From contig NC_088295.1 of NCBI RefSeq assembly GCF_032854445.1, positions 1,988,501 to 2,052,500 on the forward strand: 64,000 bases of DNA. The letters run 5' to 3'. The notes beneath the pieces were generated by a model. That model was not told where the DNA came from and searched no databases. It was given only the letters and a program-made list of their open reading frames with translations. Position 1 is the stretch's first letter. Every line of letters starts with the position of its first letter. Of the stretch, positions 12,205 to 23,639 are shown one piece after another. The stretch is from Liolophura sinensis (Eukaryota > Mollusca > Polyplacophora > Chitonida > Chitonidae). Both the position numbers and the translations under genes were made by a program.

Positions 12205-13905
12205 GTCACTTCACACTGTATACATTTATCACTTCACACTGTTTACATGTATCACTTCACACTGTATACATGTATCACTTCACACTGTATACATGTATCA
12301 CTTCACACTGTATACATGTATCACTTCATACTGTATACATGTATCACTTCACACTGTATACATGTATCACTTCATACTGTATATATGTATCACTTCACAC
12401 TGCATACATGTATCACTTCATACTGTATACATGTATCACTTCACACTGTATACATGTATCACTTCATACTGCATACATGTATCACTTCACACTGTATACA
12501 TGTATCACTTCACACTGTATACATGTATCACTTCATACTGTATATATGTATCACTTCACACTGTATACATGTATCACTTCACACTGTACACATGTATCAC
12601 AACACACTGCATACATGTATCACTTCATACTGTATACATGTATCACTTCACACTGTTTACATGTATCACTTCACACTGTATATATGTATCACTTCACACT
12701 GTTTACATGTATCACTTCACACTGTATATATGTATCACTTCACACTGTTTACATGTATCACAACACACTGTATACATGTATCACCTCACACTGTATATAT
12801 GTATCACTTCACACTGTTTACATGTATCACTTCAAACTGTATACATGTATCACAACATACTGTATACATGTATCACTTCACACTGCATACATGTATCACT
12901 TCACTGTATACATGTATCATTTCATACTGTACACATGTATCACTTCACTGTATACATGTATCTCTTCACACTGTATACATGTATCACAACACACTGTATA
13001 CATGTATCACTTCATACTGTATATATGTATCACTTCACACTGCATACATGTATCACTTCATACTGTATACATGTATCACTTCATACTGTATACATGTATC
13101 ACTTCATACTGTATACATGTATCACAACACACTGTATACATGTATCACTTCATACTGTATATATGTATCACTTCACACTGCATACATGTATCACTTCATA
13201 CTGTATACATTTATCACTTCATACTGTATACATGTATCACAACACACTGTATACATGTATCACTTCATACTGTATACATGTATCACTTCATACTGTATAC
13301 ATGTATCACTTCATACTGTATACATGTATCACTTCACACTGTATGCATGTATCACTTCACAGTGTATACATGTATCACTTCATACTGTATATATGTATCA
13401 CTTCACACTGTATACATGTATCACTTCACACTGTACACATGTATCACAACACACTGCATACATGTATCACTTCATACTGTATACATGTATCATTTCATAC
13501 TGTACACATGTATCACAACACACTGTATACATGTATCACTTCATACTGTATACATGTATCACTTCATACTGTATACATGTATCACATCATACTGTATACA
13601 TGTATCACTTCACACTGCATACATGTATCACTTCACACTGCATACATGTATCACTTCATACTGTATACATGTATCACTTCATACTGTACACATGTATCAC
13701 TTCACACTGTATACATGTATCACTTCACACTGTATACATGTATCACAACACACTGTATACATGTATCACTTCACACTGTATACATGTATCACTTCACACT
13801 GTATACATGTATCACAACACACTGTATACATGTATCACTTCACACTGTATACATGTATCACTTCATACTGTATACATGTATCACTTCATACTGTATACAT
13901 GTACC
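12205..13905. repeat. 23-bp minisatellite, about 74 copies
   Basis: The unit is ATCACTTCACACTGTATACA plus TGT. It contains the palindrome TACATGTA at each unit junction. Since no frame of three consecutive units has a stop, all three plus-strand frames stay open for about 575 codons each with the same repeating peptide; this is an artefact of the array. Confidence 0.97.
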
Positions 13906-14000
13906 ATATGCATAGTGTGTGTATATATACATGTATCATACATGTGCGATAACATCAATCTCAGCATTTGACCTTAAGCACAGCATTTTCCAGGGGCCTC

Positions 14001-14095
14001 TGTTACCGAGATGGTTAGCAATCCACCGTGACGCAATGACCATGAAGTCTCCCACCAATACGGTCACTGTAAGTTCAAGACCAGCTCATGCAGAC
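14001..14095 (+). mobile_element. tRNA-like SINE head
   Basis: GAGATGGTTAGCA at about 14008-14020 resembles a polymerase III A box and GTTCAAGACC at 14073-14082 fits the B-box pattern GWTCRANNC, about 55 bases apart, as in tRNA-derived SINEs. The body has decayed and the 3' side runs into a LINE fragment at 14135. I see no mature tRNA fold. Confidence 0.55.
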
Positions 14096-14134
14096 TAAGT
14101 GTAGGTCTAAATAACATGCTGTCTATTTCATTAA

Positions 14135-14700
14135 ATGTTAATTAAAACTGCTGTTGACCTGGGATCCATTCAAGGGCCCCTCTTCTTTATTCTCTACTTA
14201 AATGACATAGTTGTCAATGCAAAGGAATGTAGCCTAGAACTGTGTGCCAACAGTGACACCATGGAACAGTCAGCCAAGGATCTCATGGCTGCAGACAACA
14301 TACAACACCTGTTGCCACCTGTTGATATTAGTAAATGGTGTTCTGAAAACCACAGGAACAAATAATAATAAAGGTACAGCCACCGCAATCCTAACAGAAG
14401 GGTCAAGAATGCTGTGCTCAAACTAAGCTGCTCGTGAATCTTGAAAACATATAAACTACGTGTATATCTCTAATCATATATCAAGTCTAATGTCCATATT
14501 AAAAAATAACAAACTACTCTTCTCACAGAAAATTTTACAACTACAAACTTCTCCTGTACAATGTTTATATTCTTCCTGTTATGTCATACTGCCATCTGGG
14601 GTATCTAAAGTCTTTTTTGATAGAGTTTTTAAACTTCAGAAAGAAGCAGCTTGGCTTTAATATTGTTGACAGCATGGATATGCCATTGAAGTATTTGAAT
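14135..14700 (+). pseudogene. Non-LTR retrotransposon reverse transcriptase fragment (dead LINE)
   Basis: GSIQGPLFFILYLNDIV at about 14165 matches the reverse-transcriptase region normally written GSxLGPLLFxxYIND in jockey/CR1/RTE-type LINEs. The position of the catalytic YADD motif reads CANSDT, so the active site is destroyed. WCSENHRNK ends at a stop at 14363-14365. A second segment in another frame (14460-14660) ends with KLQKEAAWL, corresponding to the conserved 'lQKrAaRl' region downstream of the LINE RT core. The copy is 5'-truncated, with stops and frame changes, and lies opposite to the rhomboid gene in its 11 kb intron. Confidence 0.75.
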
Positions 14701-15755
14701 TGGGTCAATTCACTGCGCAAATCAACACAACCTCACTCTCCACAAACCTCTCAATGATCTCAATGTAATAACCCAGATTACATGTGCATGACCTAGTTTT
14801 TAAACTGGTAGTTCCTGAACCACAACTGTATTCCTCCAGCAAACAACTGTAAACCATACATTTCCCAAATTCTGAATTATACTTCATTTTTCATTATTAT
14901 TAGTATTATTTTTAAATTTGTTAAGTTTATCCTAACAGTTAATCTGTAATTCCATATGTCTGACTACTGTTTTATTATTATTTTTATAAAAACTACCACT
15001 CAACATTTGCATGACTTTTTTCTTGATCATTATTAAATGTTAATTTCAACCTCAACATGATGCCTTTATTGTTTTCCTTCTGTCATACTGTTTCTTCAAT
15101 GTTAACAATAATTTAGACAAGTGTGAAAATGTGAGTGAGTGGATGTTTGAATGAGAGGGTCTCGGGGAAGAACAGCTGTTTGCTGACTGAGTTTATCAAC
15201 CTTTTGTAAATAAAGTTTATCCCTGAATCAATATAAAGCTTTACAAATGCATCTTTGATGTTATAAGTACTGAACTGATCTTGTGTTTAATCATTGGTGG
15301 TGTCCATGATTGGTGTTTTAAGTAACACAGCAGTTTTTGTGATGCTTGTGACAGTCAGATGAATAATGGTTCAAAGGGAACAAGCCACTACAGCAAATTA
15401 CACACTGTCTACACTTGTTTGGTTTATATCTTGCCAAACTTAAGCCAGAAACTGTACTCATGGCTTTCAGTAATAAAGTGTCAGTATCAACAGATAGTGC
15501 TACAGATAACAGACAATGGCTACTTCAGGGACAACTGTCGATTGATTCAGCTTTATGAGAAAAAGACATGTATACGCTGTGGGGGACACAGAGAGTGTAA
15601 AGTGCACCTATGTTGCTGAACTTGCTGGAAAGATTTAATGAAAAGAAAACAAAGTGTACAGAAATACAATGTAATGTAAATGTAAAGTAAACAAACTGTG
15701 CAGAAGCAAAACTTTGAAACAGAAATACAACATAAAAACACCGCAAAGCACTCAC
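14701..15755. other. Intronic sequence next to the EF-hand exon donor
   Basis: AT-rich sequence, perhaps including the decayed 3' end of the LINE copy. Short open frames here are not supported. The donor GTGAGT of the EF-hand exon occupies 15750-15755 (minus strand). Confidence 0.5.
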
Positions 15756-15920
15756 AATGTTGATAAATTCCTGGTAAGAGATAGTGCTCATCATGTTTTC
15801 TGTGGTCTTCAACCTGAAGATCTCCATTTTGTGCGGATCCACTTCTTCCTGGAACTCCGGCTCCTCCAAAATCCGCAGGAAGTCAGCCATCTTGATTTCA
15901 CCTTTCCTCTGCTCATCATA
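15756..15920 (-). CDS. RHBDL3: EF-hand rhomboid protease, EF-hand exon
   Basis: A 165-base, 55-codon exon, phase 0 at both ends. It opens YDEQRKGEIKMADFLRIL, an EF-hand loop with D1, Q3, K5, G6, I8 and D12, so recognisable but degenerate for calcium binding. It continues with VDPHKMEIF and ends SYQEFINI directly before GTGAGT. In vertebrate RHBDL3 the order is the same: EF-hand loop, an 'LDPHK' stretch, a second half-hand ending 'YQDF', then the 'S-NKR' stretch that here starts the next exon at 4773. The acceptor is TATTTATTGAAG|TATGATGAGC; it is the first unit of a 22-bp array that has copied this junction about nine more times. The EF-hand pair is thought to give the cytosolic N-terminus calcium-dependent control over the membrane protease; whether this loop binds calcium is open. 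Confidence 0.88.
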
Positions 15921-16132
15921 CTTCAATAAATACATCATCATACTTCAATAAATACATCATCATACTTCAATAAATACATCATCATACTTTAATAAATACA
16001 TCATCATACTTCAATAAATACATCATCATACTTTAATAAATACATCATCATACTTCAATAAATACATCATCATACTTTAATAAATACATCATCATACTTT
16101 AATAAACACATTATTGTACTTTAATAAATACA
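15921..16132. repeat. 22-bp array made of copies of a 3' splice junction, about 9-10 copies
   Basis: On the minus strand each unit reads TATGATGATG followed by TATTTATTGAAG. This is exactly the last intron bases plus the first eight exon bases (TATGATGA) of the EF-hand exon at 15756-15920. Several units carry TTAAAG instead of TTGAAG but keep the AG. Confidence 0.93.
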
Positions 16133-17034
16133 TTTGTCCCTACGTGATCTGCTATACTCTATTGCCACTGGTTAAATGCTGACATACACGTCAGAGCTGC
16201 AGGCCATGCCAACATGGGGGTATATAAAATTTAAACCCTGTGCACTGAATTACTACGAAGTCTGACATTATTTTTGTTTTACGATGCTGCATTCCCCGGC
16301 ATGTCATTGTGATGTCACCTTATACCAGCGCTGTCTACAGTCCACTCAGCTAGCATGATTTTTTTTAGCTTAGCTTTACATATAAACAAGACTGGCTTTC
16401 TATTTGATAAACATTGTAGGGATAAAACTGCTATCTATGTGTTAAGAAGGGATTATGGGTATTTAACAAAGGGTTTAAAACCCCCTGGTTCCCTTCTCAA
16501 CATCACATTTCAATACATGCAGGTACATGTATGCTTATAATATCTCAACAAATACTAGGCCCTGTACATCTCTGTGACTCAACTGTCAACTGTATTATTA
16601 GCTACAGAGACACAGGCGGCTTCATTTGTATCAAACATATCTTTTTGCTGGAAATCCACAGCATTTTCACCCAGCCTCAAATTGTTATAAAATCCCAAAT
16701 ACATATTTTGATGCATATCTCAAGTAGATTCATCTCAAAGTATACAGTTGTGATTGCCCTGTGTTTTGGAGACTCGAAACAAAACATTATTGTTAAGAGT
16801 AAGTTTTTCATTTCATCTTGGTAGCAACGTCATGGGAGTAGTGTTGTATATGAAAATGTATGTTGTTGGATCAAAAGGGTGGAGAATGGAGCATGAAATT
16901 TACCATCAATGTTTTTGTTCAATTCTCTCCAACACAGGTAGTCACAACCGTGTGCTTCAGGATTGGGTATACACATTAAGATTTGTGCGGGGGATTTGTT
17001 ACAGTTTAAAGCAGGATGAAAATACTATGATGGG
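16133..17034. other. Intronic unique sequence
   Basis: Part of the 2.5 kb rhomboid intron 15921-18391. Open frames at 16355-16824 are short, overlap each other and match nothing I recognise. Confidence 0.5.
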
Positions 17035-18205
17035 TGTGCTGTCAGTAGGGTTGGGTTTGCTGTCAGTATGGATAAGTGTGCTTTCAGTAGGGATGGGTGT
17101 GCTGTCAGTAGGGATGGGTGTGCTGTTAGTAGGGATGGTGTGCTGTCAGTAGGGTTGGGTGTGCTGTCAGTAGGGATGGGTGTGCTGTCAGTAGGGATGG
17201 TGTGCTGTCAGTAGGGATGGGTGTGCTGTCAGTAGGGTGGGTTTGCTGTCAGTAGGGTTGGGTTTGCTGTCAGTAGGGTTGGGTGTGTCGTCAGTGGGGA
17301 TTGGTATGCTGTCAATGGAGATGGCTGTGATGTCAGTAGGGAACTAGATGTCAGTAGGGATGGATATGCCATCAATAGGGATGGGTGTGCTGTCAGTTGG
17401 GATGGGTGTGACATCAGTAGGGTTGGGTGTGCCATCAGTAGAAATGGGTGTGCTGTCAGTAGGGATGGTGTGCTGTCAGTATGGATGAGTGTGCTGTTAG
17501 TATGGATGGGCGTGCTGTCAGTAGGGATGGGTGTCCTGTTAGTAGGGATGGTGTGCTGTCAGTAGGGTTGGGTGTGCTGTCAGTAGGGATGGGTGTGCTG
17601 TCAGTAGGGATGGTGTGCTGTCAGTAGGGATGGGTGTGTTGTCAGTAGGGATGGGTGTGCTGTCAGTAGGGATGGGTGTGCTGTTAGTAGGGATGGTGTG
17701 CTGTCAGTGCAGATGGGTGTGACATCAGTAGGGATGGTGTGCTGTCAGTATGGATGGGTGTGCTGTCAGTAGGGATGGATGTGCTGTCAGTAGGGATGAG
17801 TGTGCTGTCAGTACAGATGGGTGTGCTGTCAGTAGGGATGGTGTGCTGTCATAAGGGATGGTGTGCTGTCAGTAGGGATGGTGTGCTGTCAGTATGGATG
17901 GATGTGCTGTCAGTAGGGATGGTGTGTTGTCAGTAGGGATGAGTGTGCTGTCAGTACGGATGGGTGTGCTGTCAGTAGGGATGGTGTGCTGTCAGTAGAG
18001 ATAGTGTGCTGTCAGTAGGGATGGTGTGCTGTCAGTACGCATGGGTGTGCTGTCAGTAGGGATGGGTGTGCTGTCAGTAGGGATGGGTGTGCTGTCAGTA
18101 GGGATGGGTGTGTCATCAGTAGGGATGAGTGTGCTGTCAGTAGGGATTGTGTGCTGTCACTACACATGGGTGTGCTGTTAGTAGGGATGGGTGTGCCATC
18201 ATTGG
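17035..18205. repeat. 18-21-bp minisatellite, about 58 copies
   Basis: The unit is GTGCTGTCAGTAGGGATGGGT, often shortened to GTGTGCTGTCAGTAGGGATG. Length is variable because GGGT may be lost. It is strongly G-rich on the plus strand. Confidence 0.95.
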
Positions 18206-18217
18206 GATAATAGTGAC

Positions 18218-18323
18218 AGCTGCTAATAAGGATAGACACTGTAAACATGTAAACATGACCTACTGTATTCAGCTGCTAACAAGGATAGACACTGTAAACA
18301 TGTAAACATGACCTACTGTATTC
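18218..18323. repeat. 53-bp direct duplication
   Basis: Two nearly identical copies starting AGCTGCTAATAAGGATAGAC and ending CTACTGTATTC, lying between the 20-bp array and the microexon at 18392-18415. Confidence 0.9.
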
Positions 18324-18391
18324 TGGCAGCCAATAATATTAGCCTTTATAGCATGAACTAAAATGAGCGGAACACAAGAAATATTACTTAC

Positions 18392-18415
18392 TCTTTCAAA
18401 GTGACTTTTCCATCT
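18392..18415 (-). CDS. RHBDL3: EF-hand rhomboid protease, 24-base microexon
   Basis: On the minus strand, TGTCTCTCCTTGTAG is followed by 24 bases and then GTAAGT. The exon reads R-W-K-S-H-F-E-R and joins in phase 0 to the EF-hand exon that starts YDEQRKG. The composite W-K-x-x-F-x-x-[YF]-D corresponds to the entering helix and first loop residue of the EF-hand in vertebrate RHBDL3, so the microexon supplies the helix that the next exon lacks. Both splice sites are strong. The acceptor is ambiguous: TAG|AG|ATGG allows a cut after the first AG (24 bases, phase 0 entry) or after the second AG (22 bases, phase 2 entry). Which one is used depends on which of the two candidate start exons is real. 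Confidence 0.75.
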
Positions 18416-18688
18416 CTACAAGGAGAGACAAGAACATGATGAAGGTAGTTGTTATACAACAAAGCTATGTGGATTCCTCACATTCATATCAGATAGGATT
18501 CAAGCAATGTACATAAATCAGAAAACACATTTCGTTTGCATTTTGTTTTACTTTAATACTACAAACATCAGCTTTTGAGACAAACAAATTAAAATATATA
18601 ATGTTTGCTTGAAAGTTTCTCATTTTCATATCACCAAATAAGTTAGATCAGAATTCTGAACTGATAAAGAGACAAAGCCCGAGCTCAC

Positions 18689-18745
18689 ATCTGCTAGAAG
18701 ATTGGATCGTAGACAGACCATCTCTATCTCAGTGCTTTCTGCCAT
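18689..18745 (-). CDS. Candidate first coding exon of the rhomboid gene (alternative A)
   Basis: ATG at 18745 (minus strand) with A at -3 and G at +4 opens 19 codons, MAESTEIEMVCLRSNLLAD, ending at a possible donor AGAT|GTGAGC in phase 0. That phase fits the first-AG version of the 24-base microexon. The N-terminal tails of these proteases are not conserved, so only splice-site quality and phase support it. The competing candidate is at 34788-34813. Confidence 0.35.
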
Positions 18746-19721
18746 AATATACACACGGACCAGTTTGGAGGTTGATTGCCACCCCAGCCATCGCCCCAGA
18801 TTCCGCCTCATCCGTCAATGACAGCCAGCCCAATCAACTGTACACTGCTGCAATCAAATGCAAGATAAACTTATTAACAAATACTGGAGACAGACAGGGG
18901 CAAACAGGGCTTCTGATCAGGATTATCCCCCTTGTCGTAAATCTTCTGTTTTGACAGCGCTCTATCTGTTCAGAGAAACACGGCCTCAATTTCTAATCAA
19001 TTACCGGAGATCTGACGATGAGAAAGTGGCATAAATTTGGCTCATTTCCTGTCTGTGGTGATGACCAGCTGGGGGCAATTCAGTTTTAGATGAGGTGATG
19101 AAACACTCAAATCTTGTAAATGCCACTCAGCACTTAACAAAGTATCCTTGGAATGGAAGAAAAATCCCCCACAGCTATGTCCCTCTTTCCATCAATCAAT
19201 ACCAAGCAGAGAAATCTTCACAAAACTTTGGGGAATGCTGCAAATCAGACTCATTCTAAGACTGCCATTCCCATTCAATGATGCCACGGGCATTTCCTCT
19301 TTTTTTCTTTCTCTCTCATAGCGCTTTAAACTCTTACGGAACAACAGAAAAACATGGAAAAGAAAGATTATGTTATCCTGCTCTTTCCTGGTTGCTACAT
19401 GGTCTAATGCCCTCTTTTCATGTATGTTACTTTTCTCACGGTTGTTCCTCTACCAATCCAGTGTTTATCACATTATCACAGGTATTACACGCTGTTACTC
19501 CGTCTGATCTTATTTCTAACCACAAACAAGCTCATACAAAAACTAACACAAGCTTTTCCTAGACTCTGAGGGATTGGTATGGCAATAAGCACATTAACAC
19601 CTGAATACTCCCCTCCAGGTATTCTTTGTACTAGTCAGTGCTATATAACCCATTGGGAGTAATTTGTATAGGATCTTGATCATGAAATCTGATGAAATAT
19701 CTGTACAGGCCTATACATATC
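18746..19721. other. Unique sequence upstream of candidate exon A
   Basis: Single-copy sequence with mixed composition and several TAAT and GGATTA core motifs near 18880-19080. It could be regulatory but I have no direct evidence. Open frames at 18772-18954 and 19278-19562 match nothing recognised. Confidence 0.35.
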
Positions 19722-19935
19722 AGCCAACTGACAACCAGCCACCTGTCAATCAGCCACCTGTAAATCAGCCACCTGTCAATCCACCACCTGACAATCAGCC
19801 ACCCAACAATCAGCCACCGGACAATCAGCCATCTGACCATCAGCCACCCAACAATCAGCCACCTGACAATCAGCCACCTGACAATCAGCCACCCAACAAT
19901 CAGCCACCCAACAATCAGCCACCTGTCAATCAATA
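19722..19935. repeat. 15-bp minisatellite, about 14 copies
   Basis: The unit is AATCAGCCACCTGAC. Because it is five codons long, all frames stay open; a plus-strand frame at 19664-19954 reads as a Pro/Asn/Gln repeat (NQPPD/NQPPN) and the minus strand as WLIVG repeats. I do not call either as protein. Confidence 0.93.
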
Positions 19936-20727
19936 CTCATGCCCCTTAGATTAACACTCAATACATCTGATCAAAGGTTACTTACACATCATAAACATTC
20001 ATTAATCATTACAGTAAAATACTGTTATTTAATCTTACCAGAATGTTAAATTTTAGGCTGAATTCCACCATCCCATAACTTCTCAATACTGTTAAAGGCA
20101 CTTCACAGTCAACTGTACCATACATCCAGGTTAACAGGAGAATGGGGATACATTTCTGATCTGACCAGTGACAGTGTTTACTACACTGCATAACAGTAGA
20201 CCCTGTTTTATTTACATTTATATTTAACCATATCAGGCACATCTAATTCTTAAAAGTAAAGACAACAAATGGTGTAACCTGGGTTCATAAGGAAGAACAG
20301 GCCGATATGTAAAATTCTAGCCATAGTACTGTTTTTCTGATCTGGAATTCCTACGAATCCAAGGGTGTCTTTTTCCCCAACAATCAGAAGACCTTTAGTC
20401 ACCAAGGAGAACTAAAGTTGATCACTTATCATCTAATTCATCCATTTCTCAACAATTACGAAACACAGACCCTACACTTTTCGTTAAGCTGAGCTTCTCT
20501 TCCCAAAGTTATTCAAATATACTTCTCTGCATTATATTATTCAGACACATTTTTATAATGCGTGTGAAACAGTTTAGCACTCTAAAAATAAATGTTTTTC
20601 TGCTTCTTTGCCGACAATAATCACAAGTACCACATGGTTTTTGCACAATTTTCTGAAGATATGTGTTAGTTGGAATTGTTCTATGTACAAGCTTATATTG
20701 GAAAGGGGAAGATGTGAAAGTAGCAAT
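19936..20727. other. Unique sequence without recognisable genes
   Basis: AT-rich, with short overlapping open frames on both strands only. Confidence 0.45.
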
Positions 20728-21022
20728 GTCATATTACCCCGTTCTGTACTCTTTACATTAAGAACACTTTCCCAATGTCATATTACCCCGTTCTGTACTC
20801 TTTACATTAAGAACACTTTCCCAATGTCATATTACCCCGTTCTGTACTCTTTACATTAAGAACACTTTCCCAATGTCATATTACCCCGTTCTGTACTCTT
20901 TACATTAAGAACACTTTCCCAATGTCATATTACCCCGTTCTGTACTCTTTACATTAAGAACACTTTCCCAATGTCATATTACCCCATTCTGTACTCTTTA
21001 CATTAGGAACACTTTCCCAATG
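20728..21022. repeat. 49-bp minisatellite, 6 nearly identical copies
   Basis: The unit starts GTCATATTACCCCGTTCTGT and ends ACACTTTCCCAAT. The first five copies are identical by eye, so this array is young or recently homogenised. Confidence 0.95.
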
Positions 21023-22084
21023 TCGATATTTCCCTTCTGTAATTCTCACACTGCTAACAGAATATCGTAGAAAACCCTGTTGCTTTTTGTTTTTTCTCTA
21101 ACCAAGATTTGAAACAAAAAAGAAAACACTGGTCTTATATGATCAACATTTTTATCTGTATCCCGCTACCATTTGATAGGTGTGCTTATTATAAACGGGT
21201 TACTTAAAGTCTAGTCTATAAAGGTGCCCTCTATGTTACATTTCTGTTAAAGTCTGTAACATTTAGAAAATTTCCTGTTGGAGTAATTACACATCTTTAA
21301 TACCGAACATGGTTTGAATTGATAACATGGCAGCGCTCTCGATTTTCCAAATGTGAATTTTTCTAACCTATACTTTGAACTGCGATATCTTAGTTAGGCA
21401 ATATAAAATATATGCTTTCTAAACATGATACTGGATACTGCATTGATGCATTCTGTATATACATTTGGACTAGTCTACCAATCTCTCACAATTTAGTAAA
21501 TTTCCCCATCAGAGACTATCCTGTAGCTATATGCACCTCCCTATGTACATGGCATAATTCTTAACACGAGTTATTAGGCCTCTTTTTTTTTGTTTGGGAA
21601 GTTTCTATCTGTCCAACCACCCCCCCCCCCCTATCCCCTTCCCACCCCTGTCCCTCAGAAGAGCACTTCAGCCTGGTTTATAGCCATAATCACACTCACA
21701 TTCTCAGCTTTATCTCCCAAGTGCACATCTTGGTTTCCTTGTTTAACAGTCACATTTTGGTTTGATTGTTAGCTGTTCTCCACTAGGGATTTGTCTCTCC
21801 CTTAAGCACACTACTGCTATTTTCTCTACTAACCACCTCCATCCCCTACCCCACGTCTTCCTTCCAATGCCCACTCTCTTCTTGTACTATACCCCAGAGA
21901 GCTGTTTACTTTCCACAAGCTGACTATAAAACTGTAATTGGGCACTATTAAATGGCAGGATCGGGTTTGCTGAAACTCATTTGATGTTGTAAACCTCCAG
22001 GCGTGAATCAAACCTAAGAACATGGGACCAGGAGCATTTATAACAATCGATAAAACATACCAGTTATCTGGGCAGCCAAATGTG
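21023..22084. other. Unique sequence with a C-rich tract
   Basis: A homopyrimidine tract with 13 consecutive C lies near 21618-21630 and continues to a CCCTCAG at about 21651-21657. It resembles a splice acceptor but no coding frame follows. Nothing else recognised. Confidence 0.4.
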
Positions 22085-22312
22085 TTACAGTCGCTTGATA
22101 CAATGTTACAGTGGCTTGATACATTGTTACAGTGGCTTGATATATTGTTACAGTGGCCTGATACATTGTTACAGTGGCTTGATGGCTTGATGCATTGTTA
22201 CAGTGGATTGATGCATTGTTACAGTGGCTTGATACTTGTTACAGTGACTTGATACTTTGTTACAGTGGCTTGATACATTGTTACAGTGGCTTGATACAGT
22301 GGCTTGACAGTA
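22085..22312. repeat. About 20-bp minisatellite, 11 copies
   Basis: Unit GTTACAGTGGCTTGATACAT with length variants. It ends about ten bases before the 39-bp array at 22322. Confidence 0.9.
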
Positions 22313-22321
22313 CACATCTAC

Positions 22322-23415
22322 ATCTATGTGTACTGTCACCACAGATGTTCATATCAGCATATGTATGTGTAGTATCACTGCAGATGCGCATACTGGTACA
22401 TGTATGTGTACTCTCACCACAGATGTGCACACGGGTACATGTATGTGTACTCTCACCACAGATGTGCACACGGGTACATGTATGTGTACTCTCACCACAG
22501 ATGTGCACACGGGTACATGTATGTGTACTCTCACCACAGATGTGCACACGGGTACATGTATGTGTACTCTCACCACAGATGTGCACACGGGTACATGTAT
22601 GTGTACTCTCACCACAGATGTGCACACGGGTACATGTATGTGTACTCTCACCACAGATGTGCACACGGGTACATGTATGTGTACTCTCACCACAGATGTG
22701 CACACGGGTACATGTATGTGTACTGTCACTGCAGATGCGCATACTGGTACATGTATGTGTACTCTCACCACAGATGTGCACACGGGTACATGTATGTGTA
22801 CTCTCACCACAGATGTGCACACGGGTACATGTATGTGTACTCTCACCACAGATGTGCACACGGGTACATGTATGTGTACTCTCACCACAGATGTGCACAC
22901 GGGTACATGTATGTGTACTCTCACCACAGATGTGCACACGGGTACATGTATGTGTACTCTCACCACAGATGTGCACACGGGTACATGTATGTGTACTCTC
23001 ACCACAGATGTGCACACGGGTACATGTATGTGTACTGTCACTGCAGATGCGCATACTGGTACATGTATGTGTACTCTCACCACAGATGTGCACACGGGTA
23101 CATGTATGTGTACTCTCACCACAGATGTGCACACGGGTACATGTATGTGTACTCTCACCACAGATGTGCACACGGGTACATGTATGTGTACTCTCACCAC
23201 AGATGTGCACACGGGTACATGTATGTGTAGTATCACTGCAGATGCGCATACTGGTACATGTATGTGTACTCTCACTACAGATGTGCACACGGGTACATGT
23301 ATGTGTACTCTCACCACAGATGTGCACATGGGTACATGTATGTGTACTCTCACCACAGATGTGCACACGGGTACATGTATGTGTACTGTCACTGCAGATG
23401 TGCATACCAGAACAT
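22322..23415. repeat. 39-bp minisatellite, about 28 copies, open in five frames
   Basis: The unit is ACAGATGTGCACACGGGTAC followed by ATGTATGTGTACTCTCACC. Marker units with GCAGATGCGCATACTGG occur at about 22380, 22731, 23042 and 23237, that is 9, 8 and 5 units apart, showing block duplication. Units are otherwise almost identical. The length 39 is divisible by three and the unit holds no stop in five frames, giving frames of 276-412 codons on both strands that are not genes. Confidence 0.97.
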
Positions 23416-23639
23416 GTTATGTATGGTAACTGAAGACAAGTGGACTGAAGCAGGAAAATGCACCGGGTAATGATACATTGCGCTCACTGTTGACTTGAGC
23501 ATAAGAAACTGGTACAGAATATTTGGCTGAGTCTTAATCAATATTGACCCCACTATGGTCTGTGTTAAACTCCCTTCATCGGGCCGCTGAGTGCATCTGA
23601 GGCAACAGGGAGCTACAGGCTCTCGGGTATAGCACCCCA

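Noticed and set aside
12164-13971. Three overlapping plus-strand frames of about 575-586 codons
   Set aside because: All frames give the same 23-residue repeat; produced by a stop-free 23-bp array.
14135-14660. Active reverse transcriptase
   Set aside because: The catalytic YADD position reads CANSDT and the frame is interrupted.
19664-19954. Pro/Gln/Asn-rich protein of 96 residues
   Set aside because: 15-bp array with no independent sign of coding; also open on the opposite strand.
22195-23433. Frames of 276-412 codons on both strands
   Set aside because: 39-bp stop-free array open in five frames; no promoter, splice site or domain.
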